DNA of 11,342 bases from JBEVMS01 sp040508515 (GTDB taxonomy: Bacteria; Pseudomonadota; Gammaproteobacteria; Xanthomonadales; Rhodanobacteraceae): the NCBI GenBank assembly GCA_040508515.1, contig JBEVMS010000325.1, forward strand, positions 1 to 11,342, given 5' to 3'. The position numbers were made by a program, and so were the translations under genes. Below are positions 1-5,334 of this stretch, one piece after another (within the stretch, counting starts at the first letter, position 1; the number at the start of each line of letters is the position of its first letter). Under the pieces are notes generated by a model. That model made no database searches, was not told the DNA's origin, and worked only from the letters and a program-made list of their open reading frames with translations.

Positions 1-405
1 GTCGAGGCGGTGATGATGGCGCATGTGGTCTATCCGGCCATTGATGCGCAGCCGGCCGGTTACTCGCGGGTGTGGATCGATCAGATTCTGCGCGGCGAAC
101 TTGGCTTTGCCGGTACGGTCATCAGCGACGACATCAGCATGGCCGCCGCCGGCGCCGCGGGTAGTGTCGGCGAGCGAGTGCTGGCCCACCTGGAGGCTGG
201 CTGCGACCTGGTGTTGGCGTGTTTCCCCGAGGTGGTCGATCAAGCGATCGCCGCCGTGCGCGACCGCTCGCCTATTCAACCCCAACGTCTTGCCAGCTTG
301 CGCGGTGCCATCGGCGCCAGCTGGGTAGGACTTACCGCCAATCCCCAACGGGATCGTTTTGTCGCGCGGATTACCGCGCTGGACCACTCCGAAGGATCCG
401 CATGA
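1..405 (+). CDS. nagZ: Beta-N-acetylhexosaminidase NagZ, C-terminal part (5' truncated by window edge)
   Basis: The reading frame is open from base 1, so the gene begins outside the window; 134 residues of the C-terminal part are visible. The fragment matches family-3 glycoside hydrolases of the NagZ type: MMAHVVYPAID (residues 5-15 of the fragment), an ELGFAGTVISDDISMA block (33-48) carrying the SDD(I/L)SM signature whose aspartate is the family nucleophile, and AGCDLVLAC further on. The KHFPGHG part of the active site would lie upstream of the window. NagZ is a cytoplasmic enzyme that removes N-acetylglucosamine from GlcNAc-anhydromuropeptides during cell-wall recycling. In bacteria with AmpC it thereby generates the inducer of that beta-lactamase; whether that applies here cannot be seen. 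The TGA stop overlaps the ATG of hpt (ATGA at 402-405), indicating translational coupling. The family assignment is firm; only the missing 5' end limits it. Confidence 0.93.
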   Translation, partial: VEAVMMAHVVYPAIDAQPAGYSRVWIDQILRGELGFAGTVISDDISMAAAGAAGSVGERVLAHLEAGCDLVLACFPEVVDQAIAAVRDRSPIQPQRLASLRGAIGASWVGLTANPQRDRFVARITALDHSEGSA

Positions 406-947
406 GCTTGCCTACTTCCCTCGCCGATGCCCTGGCCAATGCCGATGTGCTGTTCGAGCGCTCCGCGATCGATATCGAAATTAGCCGTATGGGCGGCCAA
501 ATCGATGCCGCACTTGACGGTGAGGTTCCTGTCTTTCTCACGGTGATGCATGGCGCGCTCGTCTTCGCCGGTCAGTTGGCCTTGGCCATCCGCACCGATC
601 TGGAGTTCGACTACGTGCACGCCACGCGCTACCGCGGCGCCACCACCGGCAGTGAACTGCACTGGCTGCGCGAGCCCAAAGTGTCACTGGAAGGCCGCAC
701 CGTGCTGTTGGTCGACGACATCCTCGATGAGGGCCATACGTTGAAGGCGGTTCGTGATGATTGCCTGAAGCGCGGCGCCAAACGGGTGCTGGTGGCGACG
801 TTGTGCATCAAGCGCCACGACCGTTCCGCCGAGGGGATTGCGAGTGACTTCAATGGTGTGGAGTTGCCTGATCGCTACGTCTTCGGCTATGGCATGGATT
901 TCCAGGAGCAGGGGCGTAACCTGCCGGCGATTTATGCCCTGAAATAG
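402..947 (+). CDS. hpt: Hypoxanthine-guanine phosphoribosyltransferase
   Basis: A 181-residue protein, the usual size for a bacterial type-I phosphoribosyltransferase. It should transfer phosphoribose from PRPP to hypoxanthine or guanine, giving IMP or GMP in the cytoplasm. The PRPP-binding signature is VLLVDDILDEGHT (residues 101-113). The N-terminal phosphate-binding strand is TVMHGALVFAG (47-57), where His replaces the Lys seen in many homologues. A flexible-loop region with HATRYRGATTGSE lies at 73-85, and the C-terminal YVFGYGMDFQEQGRNLP (159-175) is typical of HGPRTs. The ATG at 402 was chosen because AAGGA (392-396) lies 5 nt upstream, it overlaps the nagZ stop, and it gives the family N-terminus. 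A frame open further upstream only runs antiphase through nagZ. The position before a nucleoside phosphorylase that can release hypoxanthine fits a local purine-salvage unit. Confidence 0.93.
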   Translation: MSLPTSLADALANADVLFERSAIDIEISRMGGQIDAALDGEVPVFLTVMHGALVFAGQLALAIRTDLEFDYVHATRYRGATTGSELHWLREPKVSLEGRTVLLVDDILDEGHTLKAVRDDCLKRGAKRVLVATLCIKRHDRSAEGIASDFNGVELPDRYVFGYGMDFQEQGRNLPAIYALK

Positions 948-949
948 AT

Positions 950-964
950 CGCCATAATTTGGCG
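950..964 (+). repeat. Short perfect inverted repeat just after hpt
   Basis: Arms CGCCA (950-954) and TGGCG (960-964) flank a 5-nt AT loop, beginning 3 nt after the hpt stop. There is no T-run after it, so it is not a classical terminator. It could be a processing or pausing hairpin, or chance. Confidence 0.3.
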
Positions 965-980
965 GTATAGGAGGCCAGTC

Positions 981-1106
981 ATGCGCATTCTCGGAGTGTC
1001 CGGGTGCCTGCTCCGGGGATTGCTGGTCCATCCCCTTAAGGTCTATGCCACATCCTCGATGGCTGGGCTTCACGTTATTTCACGCGACATAAAAGGTTTT
1101 GCATGA
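981..1106 (+). CDS. Putative 41-residue leader peptide translationally coupled to mtnP
   Basis: This is an ATG-initiated ORF of 41 codons in the gap between hpt and mtnP. A consensus Shine-Dalgarno AGGAGG (969-974) sits 6 nt before its ATG, stronger than that of either neighbour. Its TGA (1104-1106) overlaps the mtnP ATG (1103-1105) in the same ATGA arrangement seen at nagZ/hpt. The peptide starts MRILGVSGCLLRGLLV and ends ISRDIKGFA; it has a mildly hydrophobic N-terminal half, one Cys and no domain I recognise. A hairpin (GGGGAT 1015-1020 / ATCCCC 1030-1035) lies inside it. Evidence against a functional peptide: 24 of 41 codons end in G or C, falling off in the last third, with rare-type codons such as ATA and TCA. 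It may therefore be a leader ORF that delivers ribosomes to mtnP, or a chance ORF. The function is unknown. Confidence 0.4.
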   Translation: MRILGVSGCLLRGLLVHPLKVYATSSMAGLHVISRDIKGFA

Positions 1107-1846
1107 ACATCGACCTGGCCATCATCGGCGGCAGCGGTTTGTATCAGTTTCCCGGGTTGGAAAATGCCCAGCGGCATGCGTTGGAAACGCCGTATGGCGA
1201 CGTATCCGGCGCGATCGTGGTAGGCGATTTTTGTGGCAGGCGACTGGCTTTTCTGGCGCGCCATGGCGAGAGTCACAGCGTGCCGCCACACCGGGTCAAC
1301 TACCGCGCCAATGTGTGGGCGCTGCATCAGTTGGGGGCGCGCAAGGTGATTGGCGTCAATGCGGTCGGCGGCATCCGTGCCGATATGGGGCCGCGAGTGA
1401 TCGTGGTGCCGGATCAGGTAATTGATTACACGCACGGTCGTTACACCAGCTTTTGCGACATCGAAGGCGCCGAGGTCAAGCACATTGATTTTTCCGAGCC
1501 CTACACCGCGTCGTTGCGTAAGGCTTTGCTGACCGCGGCGACCAAGGCAGGCATCGCCGTGATCGACGGGGGGTGCTATGGCGCCACGCAGGGGCCTCGG
1601 CTGGAGACGCGCGCCGAGATTGCCCGCATGAAGCGCGAAGGCTGCGATCTGGTCGGCATGACCGGCATGCCCGAGGCGGCTTTGGCGCGTGAGCTTGGAA
1701 TCGATTACGCCTGCCTGGCGCTGGTGGCCAACTTCGCCGCCGGCTGCGGCGACGAGGCGGAAATCAGCATCGAGGAAATTTTCGCTCACCTAGCAGCAGC
1801 AACGGCTGAAGTGCCCAAAATCATCGGCGCTTGGGGTGCTAATTGA
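1103..1846 (+). CDS. mtnP: S-methyl-5'-thioinosine/5'-thioadenosine phosphorylase (MTIP/MTAP family)
   Basis: A 247-residue member of the purine nucleoside phosphorylase family 2 (PNP/MTAP). It cleaves a methylthio-nucleoside with phosphate to a free purine plus 5-methylthioribose-1-phosphate. Visible family blocks are IGGSGLY (8-14, phosphate loop), ETPYG (28-32), RHGESHSVPPHRVNYRAN (53-70), NAVGG (86-90), GPRLETRAE (164-172) and VGMTGMPEAALARE (184-197). The base-recognition segment reads LVANFAAG (207-214), so Asn210 stands where human MTAP has the adenine-binding Asp of its TDYD segment. An Asn there is the feature expected for 6-oxopurines, as in the characterised Pseudomonas aeruginosa methylthioinosine phosphorylase. 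I therefore favour methylthioinosine as substrate, giving hypoxanthine for the adjacent Hpt; this is inference. AAAGG (1092-1096) precedes the ATG by 6 nt. Confidence 0.9.
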   Translation: MNIDLAIIGGSGLYQFPGLENAQRHALETPYGDVSGAIVVGDFCGRRLAFLARHGESHSVPPHRVNYRANVWALHQLGARKVIGVNAVGGIRADMGPRVIVVPDQVIDYTHGRYTSFCDIEGAEVKHIDFSEPYTASLRKALLTAATKAGIAVIDGGCYGATQGPRLETRAEIARMKREGCDLVGMTGMPEAALARELGIDYACLALVANFAAGCGDEAEISIEEIFAHLAAATAEVPKIIGAWGAN

Positions 1847-1850
1847 GGCG

Positions 1851-1883
1851 TTTTACCCAGCTTGCGAACCTGAGGGGGTAAAA
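1851..1883 (+). repeat. 8-bp inverted repeat after mtnP
   Basis: TTTTACCC (1851-1858) pairs perfectly with GGGTAAAA (1876-1883) across a 17-nt loop, starting 4 nt after the mtnP stop. It lacks a following T-run on the + strand, so it is at best a weak or Rho-assisted 3' end. Its position also makes it the first element of the region preceding the cold-shock gene. Confidence 0.4.
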
Positions 1884-1908
1884 AGTTATGGATTGGGTGC
1901 GGTGCGTA

Positions 1909-1938
1909 TTGCGCTTTCATAGGAAACATGTTGATACT
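1909..1938 (+). promoter_or_regulatory. Possible promoter of the cold-shock gene
   Basis: TTGCGC (1909-1914) and GATACT (1933-1938) are separated by 18 nt and resemble -35 and -10 boxes (3/6 and 4/6 matches to the sigma-70 consensus). This would give a 5' untranslated region of roughly 80 nt before the ATG at 2025. The match is weak and other placements are possible, such as TTGCGA at 1862-1867. Confidence 0.25.
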
Positions 1939-1940
1939 TT

Positions 1941-1993
1941 CCTCCGTGCCAGGGAGGCGGACCAAGGGGACAGGGGTTCGTGGGGTCCTTGGT
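1941..1993 (+). promoter_or_regulatory. Two tandem hairpins in the cold-shock gene 5' leader
   Basis: CCTCC (1941-1945) pairs with GGAGG (1953-1957) over a 7-nt loop. Immediately after it ACCAAGG (1961-1967) pairs with CCTTGGT (1987-1993) over a 19-nt loop. Both end about 30 nt before the cold-shock start codon. Structured leaders that control translation or mRNA stability at low temperature are known for cspA mRNAs of Escherichia coli. Whether these hairpins act that way is inference. Confidence 0.35.
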
Positions 1994-2024
1994 GCTTCCG
2001 TCCTTAGATCCAGAGGTTCACGCA

Positions 2025-2231
2025 ATGCGTTTTGGTACTGTCAAGTGGTTCAACGATGCCAAGGGTTTCGGTTTCATCGCGCCTGAGGATGGTGGGGAGG
2101 ACGTGTTCGTCCATTTCTCGGCGATCAACTCCAAGGGCTTTCGCAGCCTGCAGGAAGGTCAGCGCGTGAAGTTCGAAGTCACGACGGGCCCGAAGGGCGC
2201 GCAAGCCTCCGGCGTCGAAATCGCAGCCTGA
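2025..2231 (+). CDS. Cold-shock domain protein (CspA family)
   Basis: A 68-residue single cold-shock domain, the normal length of the family. These small cytoplasmic proteins bind single-stranded RNA and DNA and melt mRNA secondary structure. The protein opens MRFGTVKWFNDAKGFGFI, with the RNP1 motif KGFGFI (residues 13-18). It continues to the RNP2-like VFVHFSAI and the closing strand KFEVTTGPKGAQASGVEI. The ATG at 2025 is preferred over a GTG at 1980 because the family N-terminus begins there, AGAGG (2012-2016) lies 8 nt upstream, and the extra 15 residues resemble no Csp. It forms a single-gene unit with its own structured leader and a strong terminator at 2264-2292. Bacteria usually carry several csp paralogues, so I give no specific letter, and cold induction cannot be read from sequence alone. 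Confidence 0.95.
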   Translation: MRFGTVKWFNDAKGFGFIAPEDGGEDVFVHFSAINSKGFRSLQEGQRVKFEVTTGPKGAQASGVEIAA

Positions 2232-2263
2232 TCGGCTCGCTCGGCGACCCTTCCGTAACAAGG

Positions 2264-2292
2264 AAACCCGCGTCATGGACGCGGGTTTTTTT
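2264..2292 (+). terminator. Strong intrinsic terminator after the cold-shock gene
   Basis: An 11-bp perfect stem, AAACCCGCGTC (2264-2274) with GACGCGGGTTT (2278-2288), closes a 3-nt ATG loop and runs into seven Ts (2286-2292). The A-tract on the left arm would give some activity on the opposite strand as well. Confidence 0.93.
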
Positions 2293-2326
2293 ATCGCAAC
2301 GGCATAAGCCCGCGATTAAGGGGAGC

Positions 2327-2348
2327 GCGGATCGTTGGGGCGATCCGC
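2327..2348 (+). promoter_or_regulatory. Perfect 8-bp hairpin upstream of the aspartyl-protease-like gene
   Basis: GCGGATCG (2327-2334) and CGATCCGC (2341-2348) are exact reverse complements around a 6-nt TTGGGG loop. It lies 13 nt before a possible GTG start (2362) and 40 nt before the preferred ATG (2389), with no T-run after it. It could be a leader hairpin or an operator. No convincing promoter boxes are visible in the short gap 2293-2388. Confidence 0.4.
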
Positions 2349-2388
2349 CGGGTAGGATCGAGTGATCAAAGAAGGGGGCTGGGGAGGC

Positions 2389-3420
2389 ATGGTTCGCAAG
2401 GATGGACGCACAGGCAGATACGCGGCGATGGTTTTTGCAGGGACGTTCGCGGGAGCGGCTGCGCAAGCGGCCACTGTGATTCCCACTGTCTTCGAGGCAG
2501 GGCATATCTATGCCACGCCGACTCTGGCCAACGGCAAGCAGCTACGGATGCTGGTAGATACGGGTGGCGGTGGCGCCTGGACCTATTGGTTGAAAGCTTC
2601 GCGCGCTAGGCAGATGGGGTTGAAGGAGGTGGCGGCGTGCAATCTCGATGGACCGATCGATATGCTTCAGTTGCCCCTGTACCAGGGTACGGGCTTGCCT
2701 GTTCCTGCAGGACCATGCCACGGCGTGTCGCGGGTGTCAGATGAGGAGGCCGGCTCCAGCGGTTATGACGGCCAGATGGGCGGACGCTATCTTTCCGTAT
2801 TGGGTGTCTGGACATTTGACTACCCCGGCCAGCGACTGATTTGGGAGGCTCGTTCTTGGCGCGCACCGGTCACGGCTCAACGTGCTCGGTTCGGTTTTGC
2901 CTACGTTCCGAAGGGCCTTTCCCAAGGATTTCCGCGTCTCACCATAATCGTCGATGGCCAATCGCTGGACATGTTGCTGGATACCGGTGCCACCAGTCAT
3001 CCGACCACGGCCATGCGCGCCGCCAGTGGCGAGCCGGTGGTCAATGGCGAGGGGGTCACCAGCTATATCACGACCTCGATACTTGAGCGCTGGCATCGCC
3101 AGCATCCGGATTGGCGGGTGATTGATCGCGGTGATGATCTGTTCGGGGTCAAACAGGCCACGCGCACCATCCGCGTGCCGCGCATCCAATGGGCTGGTTA
3201 TTCGATGGGACCGGTCTGGTTCACCGAGCGTTCCGACCAGGATTTTCATGCCGCGCTGGATGGACTTATGGATAAGCCGCCAGTGGGTGCGTTGGGCGGC
3301 AACGTGTTCCGCCACTTCGTGATGCGTATCGACTACCCCCGCAAAACGGCATGGCTACGTTGTGCCGATGCGGTGTTTTGTCAGGCCTTACGCTCAGTGC
3401 GGCCTCGCGTCGTCCGTTAG
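2389..3420 (+). CDS. Exported retropepsin/pepsin-like aspartyl protease family protein with two DTG motifs
   Basis: A 343-residue protein from the ATG at 2389. The N-terminus is basic (MVRKDGRTGRY), then hydrophobic, ending AAAQA before ATV, a good Sec signal peptide of about 28 residues; location is likely the periplasm. Two aspartic-protease motifs are visible, MLVDTGGGG (Asp57) and MLLDTGATS (Asp198). Each follows a short strand as in the DTG/DTGA active-site turns of retropepsin-like domains. The C-terminal LGGNVFRHFVMRIDYPRKTAWL region is the usual family ending (LGxxxLxxFxxxxDY). The two lobes could form one pseudo-dimeric active site. Cys pairs are possible (C84/C110; C325/C331). Substrate and activity are unknown. 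An in-frame GTG at 2362 adds nine residues; ATG is preferred for the signal peptide and GAAGGGGG (2371-2378), 10 nt upstream. The gene is convergent with the ABC exporter, with 25 bp between the stops. Confidence 0.8.
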   Translation: MVRKDGRTGRYAAMVFAGTFAGAAAQAATVIPTVFEAGHIYATPTLANGKQLRMLVDTGGGGAWTYWLKASRARQMGLKEVAACNLDGPIDMLQLPLYQGTGLPVPAGPCHGVSRVSDEEAGSSGYDGQMGGRYLSVLGVWTFDYPGQRLIWEARSWRAPVTAQRARFGFAYVPKGLSQGFPRLTIIVDGQSLDMLLDTGATSHPTTAMRAASGEPVVNGEGVTSYITTSILERWHRQHPDWRVIDRGDDLFGVKQATRTIRVPRIQWAGYSMGPVWFTERSDQDFHAALDGLMDKPPVGALGGNVFRHFVMRIDYPRKTAWLRCADAVFCQALRSVRPRVVR

Positions 3421-3445
3421 CCACGCAGGCGGCGGGCGGGCGTTT

Positions 3446-5218
3446 TCAGTCAACGAACTGCAGCCTTGCCAGCTCGGCGTAGAGCCCGCCTTGCGCCAGC
3501 AGTTCGGCGTGGGTGCCTTGCGCCACGATGCGCCCGCCGTCCATCACCACGATGCGGTCGGCGCGTTTGACGGTGGCCAAGCGATGGGCGATCACCACCG
3601 TGGTGCGGCCTTGTTCGAGCGTTTCGAGCGCTTGCTGGATCGCCGCTTCGGATTGCGCGTCCAGCGCCGAGGTAGCTTCGTCGAGCAGCAGCAGTGGCGC
3701 ATCACGCAGGATCGCGCGGGCGATCGCGATTCGTTGGCGCTGACCGCCCGAGAGCCGTACGCCACGTTCGCCCAGCGCGGACTCGTAACCCTCGGGCAGG
3801 GCGTTGATGAACTCATCCGCGCGCGCGGCCTGCGCGGCCTGGCGTACTTGGGCGTCGTTGGCGTCTTGACGGCCAAAGCGGATGTTATCCGCCGCGCTAC
3901 CGCCGAAAATCACCGTCTCCTGTGGCACCAGGGCGATCGCATCGCGCAGCGCCGGCAACGCCAGGGCCTTGAGGTCCACGCCGTCGAAGCTGATGCGCCC
4001 CTGCTGGGGATCGTAGAAGCGCAGCAGCAGGGCCAGCACGGTGCTCTTGCCCGCGCCGGATGGACCGACCAGGGCGATTGTTTCGCCGGGGTGCACGTGC
4101 AGATTGAAGTCATACAGCGCCGGGCTTTCCGGGCGGGTCGGATAATGGAAGTGCACGCCATCGAAGCGCAGGCTGCCGCGCGGTGGCGTCGGTAATACCT
4201 GTGGCGGCTGCGGGCTGACGATGGCGGCGCGTTCGCCGAACAGTTCGCCAATACGCTCCATCGCGCCGGCCGCGCGCAACACATCGCCCCAAACTTCGGA
4301 AAGTCCAGCGAGCGAACCGGCGGCGAACACCGCATAGAGGACGAACTGGCTGAGCACGCCGGCATCGAGCGTACCGGCGAGCACATCGCGCGCGCCGGCC
4401 CATAGCACCAGGGTGATGGCGCCGAAGAACAGCACGATCACCGCGGCGGTCAACCACGAGCGCATGCCAATCCGCTGGCGCGCCGTGGCCAGCGCGCGGG
4501 CGATCGCCTGGCCGTAGTGCTCGCTCTCAATGGCCTCACGCGCATAGGCTTTGACCGTAGTGGCCGCGTTGAGCGTTTCGTTGGCGGTGGCCGCAGCATC
4601 GGCGAGGCGGTCCTGACTGGCGCGCGAGAGCTTCTGCACGCGACGGCCAAACAGCAGGATCGGCACCATCACCGCGGGAATTACCAAGGCGGTGAGGCCG
4701 GCCAGATGCGGGCTGGTCCAGACCATCGCGGCGCTGGCGCCCAGTAGCATCACCGCACTGCGCAGCGCCACGGAGATGCCTGAGCCGATCAGCGCCTGCA
4801 CCACTTCGGTATCGGTGCCCAAACGCGAAATCAGCTCGCCGACGCGGCTGCGCTCGAAAAAATCCACATCCAGCCGGATCATATGGGCGTATAGCTGGCT
4901 GCGCAGCGACGCCAGCGCGCGCTCGCCCAGCAGGCTGATGCAATAGAAGCGCGCGGCGGTTGCGAAGGCGAGCACAAGGGCGACACCAAATAGACCAAGG
5001 AAGGTCCGGTTGATGGTGCTCTGGCTGGAAGCGCCAAAGCCCTGGTCGATGATGTGCCGCACCGCCATCGGCAGCACCAGCGTGGCCGCCGAAGATAGTC
5101 CCAGGAACAACAGCCAGCCGATGGCCAACGCGCGATGGGGGCGCAGAAACGGCCACAGCTGGCGCAAGGCGCCGATGCGGCGCTTGGGGAGGTTTGCGGT
5201 TGCGGCCGTGTCGGTCAT
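3446..5218 (-). CDS. ABC exporter half-transporter (fused transmembrane and ATPase domains, MsbA/multidrug type)
   Basis: A 590-residue type-I ABC exporter half, expected to dimerise in the inner membrane. The transmembrane domain spans about residues 25-325, with hydrophobic segments near 32-52, 74-97, 150-190 and 256-305 and the coupling-type stretch RVGELISRLGTDTE (125-138). The nucleotide-binding domain has the A-loop Tyr359, Walker A GPSGAGKST (385-393), Q-loop Gln433, signature LSGGQRQR (489-496), Walker B LLLLDE (509-514), D-loop SALD (517-520) and switch His545. All ATPase residues are present, so it should be active. Lipids, drugs or peptides are possible substrates; the sequence does not decide, and msbA itself is not claimed. 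The start at 5218 gives a basic N-terminus but no clear Shine-Dalgarno. It lies 116 bp after the OPT gene in the same direction, so co-transcription is possible. Confidence 0.9.
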   Translation of the reverse strand: MTDTAATANLPKRRIGALRQLWPFLRPHRALAIGWLLFLGLSSAATLVLPMAVRHIIDQGFGASSQSTINRTFLGLFGVALVLAFATAARFYCISLLGERALASLRSQLYAHMIRLDVDFFERSRVGELISRLGTDTEVVQALIGSGISVALRSAVMLLGASAAMVWTSPHLAGLTALVIPAVMVPILLFGRRVQKLSRASQDRLADAAATANETLNAATTVKAYAREAIESEHYGQAIARALATARQRIGMRSWLTAAVIVLFFGAITLVLWAGARDVLAGTLDAGVLSQFVLYAVFAAGSLAGLSEVWGDVLRAAGAMERIGELFGERAAIVSPQPPQVLPTPPRGSLRFDGVHFHYPTRPESPALYDFNLHVHPGETIALVGPSGAGKSTVLALLLRFYDPQQGRISFDGVDLKALALPALRDAIALVPQETVIFGGSAADNIRFGRQDANDAQVRQAAQAARADEFINALPEGYESALGERGVRLSGGQRQRIAIARAILRDAPLLLLDEATSALDAQSEAAIQQALETLEQGRTTVVIAHRLATVKRADRIVVMDGGRIVAQGTHAELLAQGGLYAELARLQFVD

Positions 5219-5283
5219 GGGTCATCGCATTGAAGTAGCAGAAAGGCCGGGCGATGCGATTCAGTCGCGACGCTCGGCGTGTG

Positions 5284-5322
5284 GGTAACTGGCTCGTTCG
5301 CGCCCGCGCCGCGCCAGTTACC
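5284..5322 (-). repeat. Perfect 10-bp inverted repeat between the OPT and ABC genes
   Basis: GGTAACTGGC (5284-5293) and GCCAGTTACC (5313-5322) are exact reverse complements around a GC-rich 19-nt loop. The nearer arm begins 12 nt past the OPT stop on the - strand. No T-run follows on either strand, so it is not a textbook intrinsic terminator. A Rho-dependent 3' end, an RNA-processing hairpin between two co-transcribed genes, or an operator for the ABC gene are all possible. Confidence 0.55.
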
Positions 5323-5334
5323 GTGATGCATGAC

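Noticed and set aside
219..401. N-terminal extension of hpt into nagZ
   Set aside because: The frame is open upstream, but the family N-terminus, Shine-Dalgarno and ATGA overlap all support the start at 402.
1070..1789. Long antisense open frame across mtnP
   Set aside because: It is a shadow of a firmly identified gene in GC-rich DNA, has low-complexity His/Arg/Ala-rich sequence and no recognisable domain.
1980..2024. GTG start extending the cold-shock protein by 15 residues
   Set aside because: Csp proteins begin at the following ATG (2025), which has its own Shine-Dalgarno; the extension overlaps the leader hairpin.
3362..4195. Long + strand open frame across the end of the ABC gene
   Set aside because: Antisense to the ATPase domain, whose every motif is intact on the other strand; the composition (Gln/Arg/His-rich) is that of a mirror frame.
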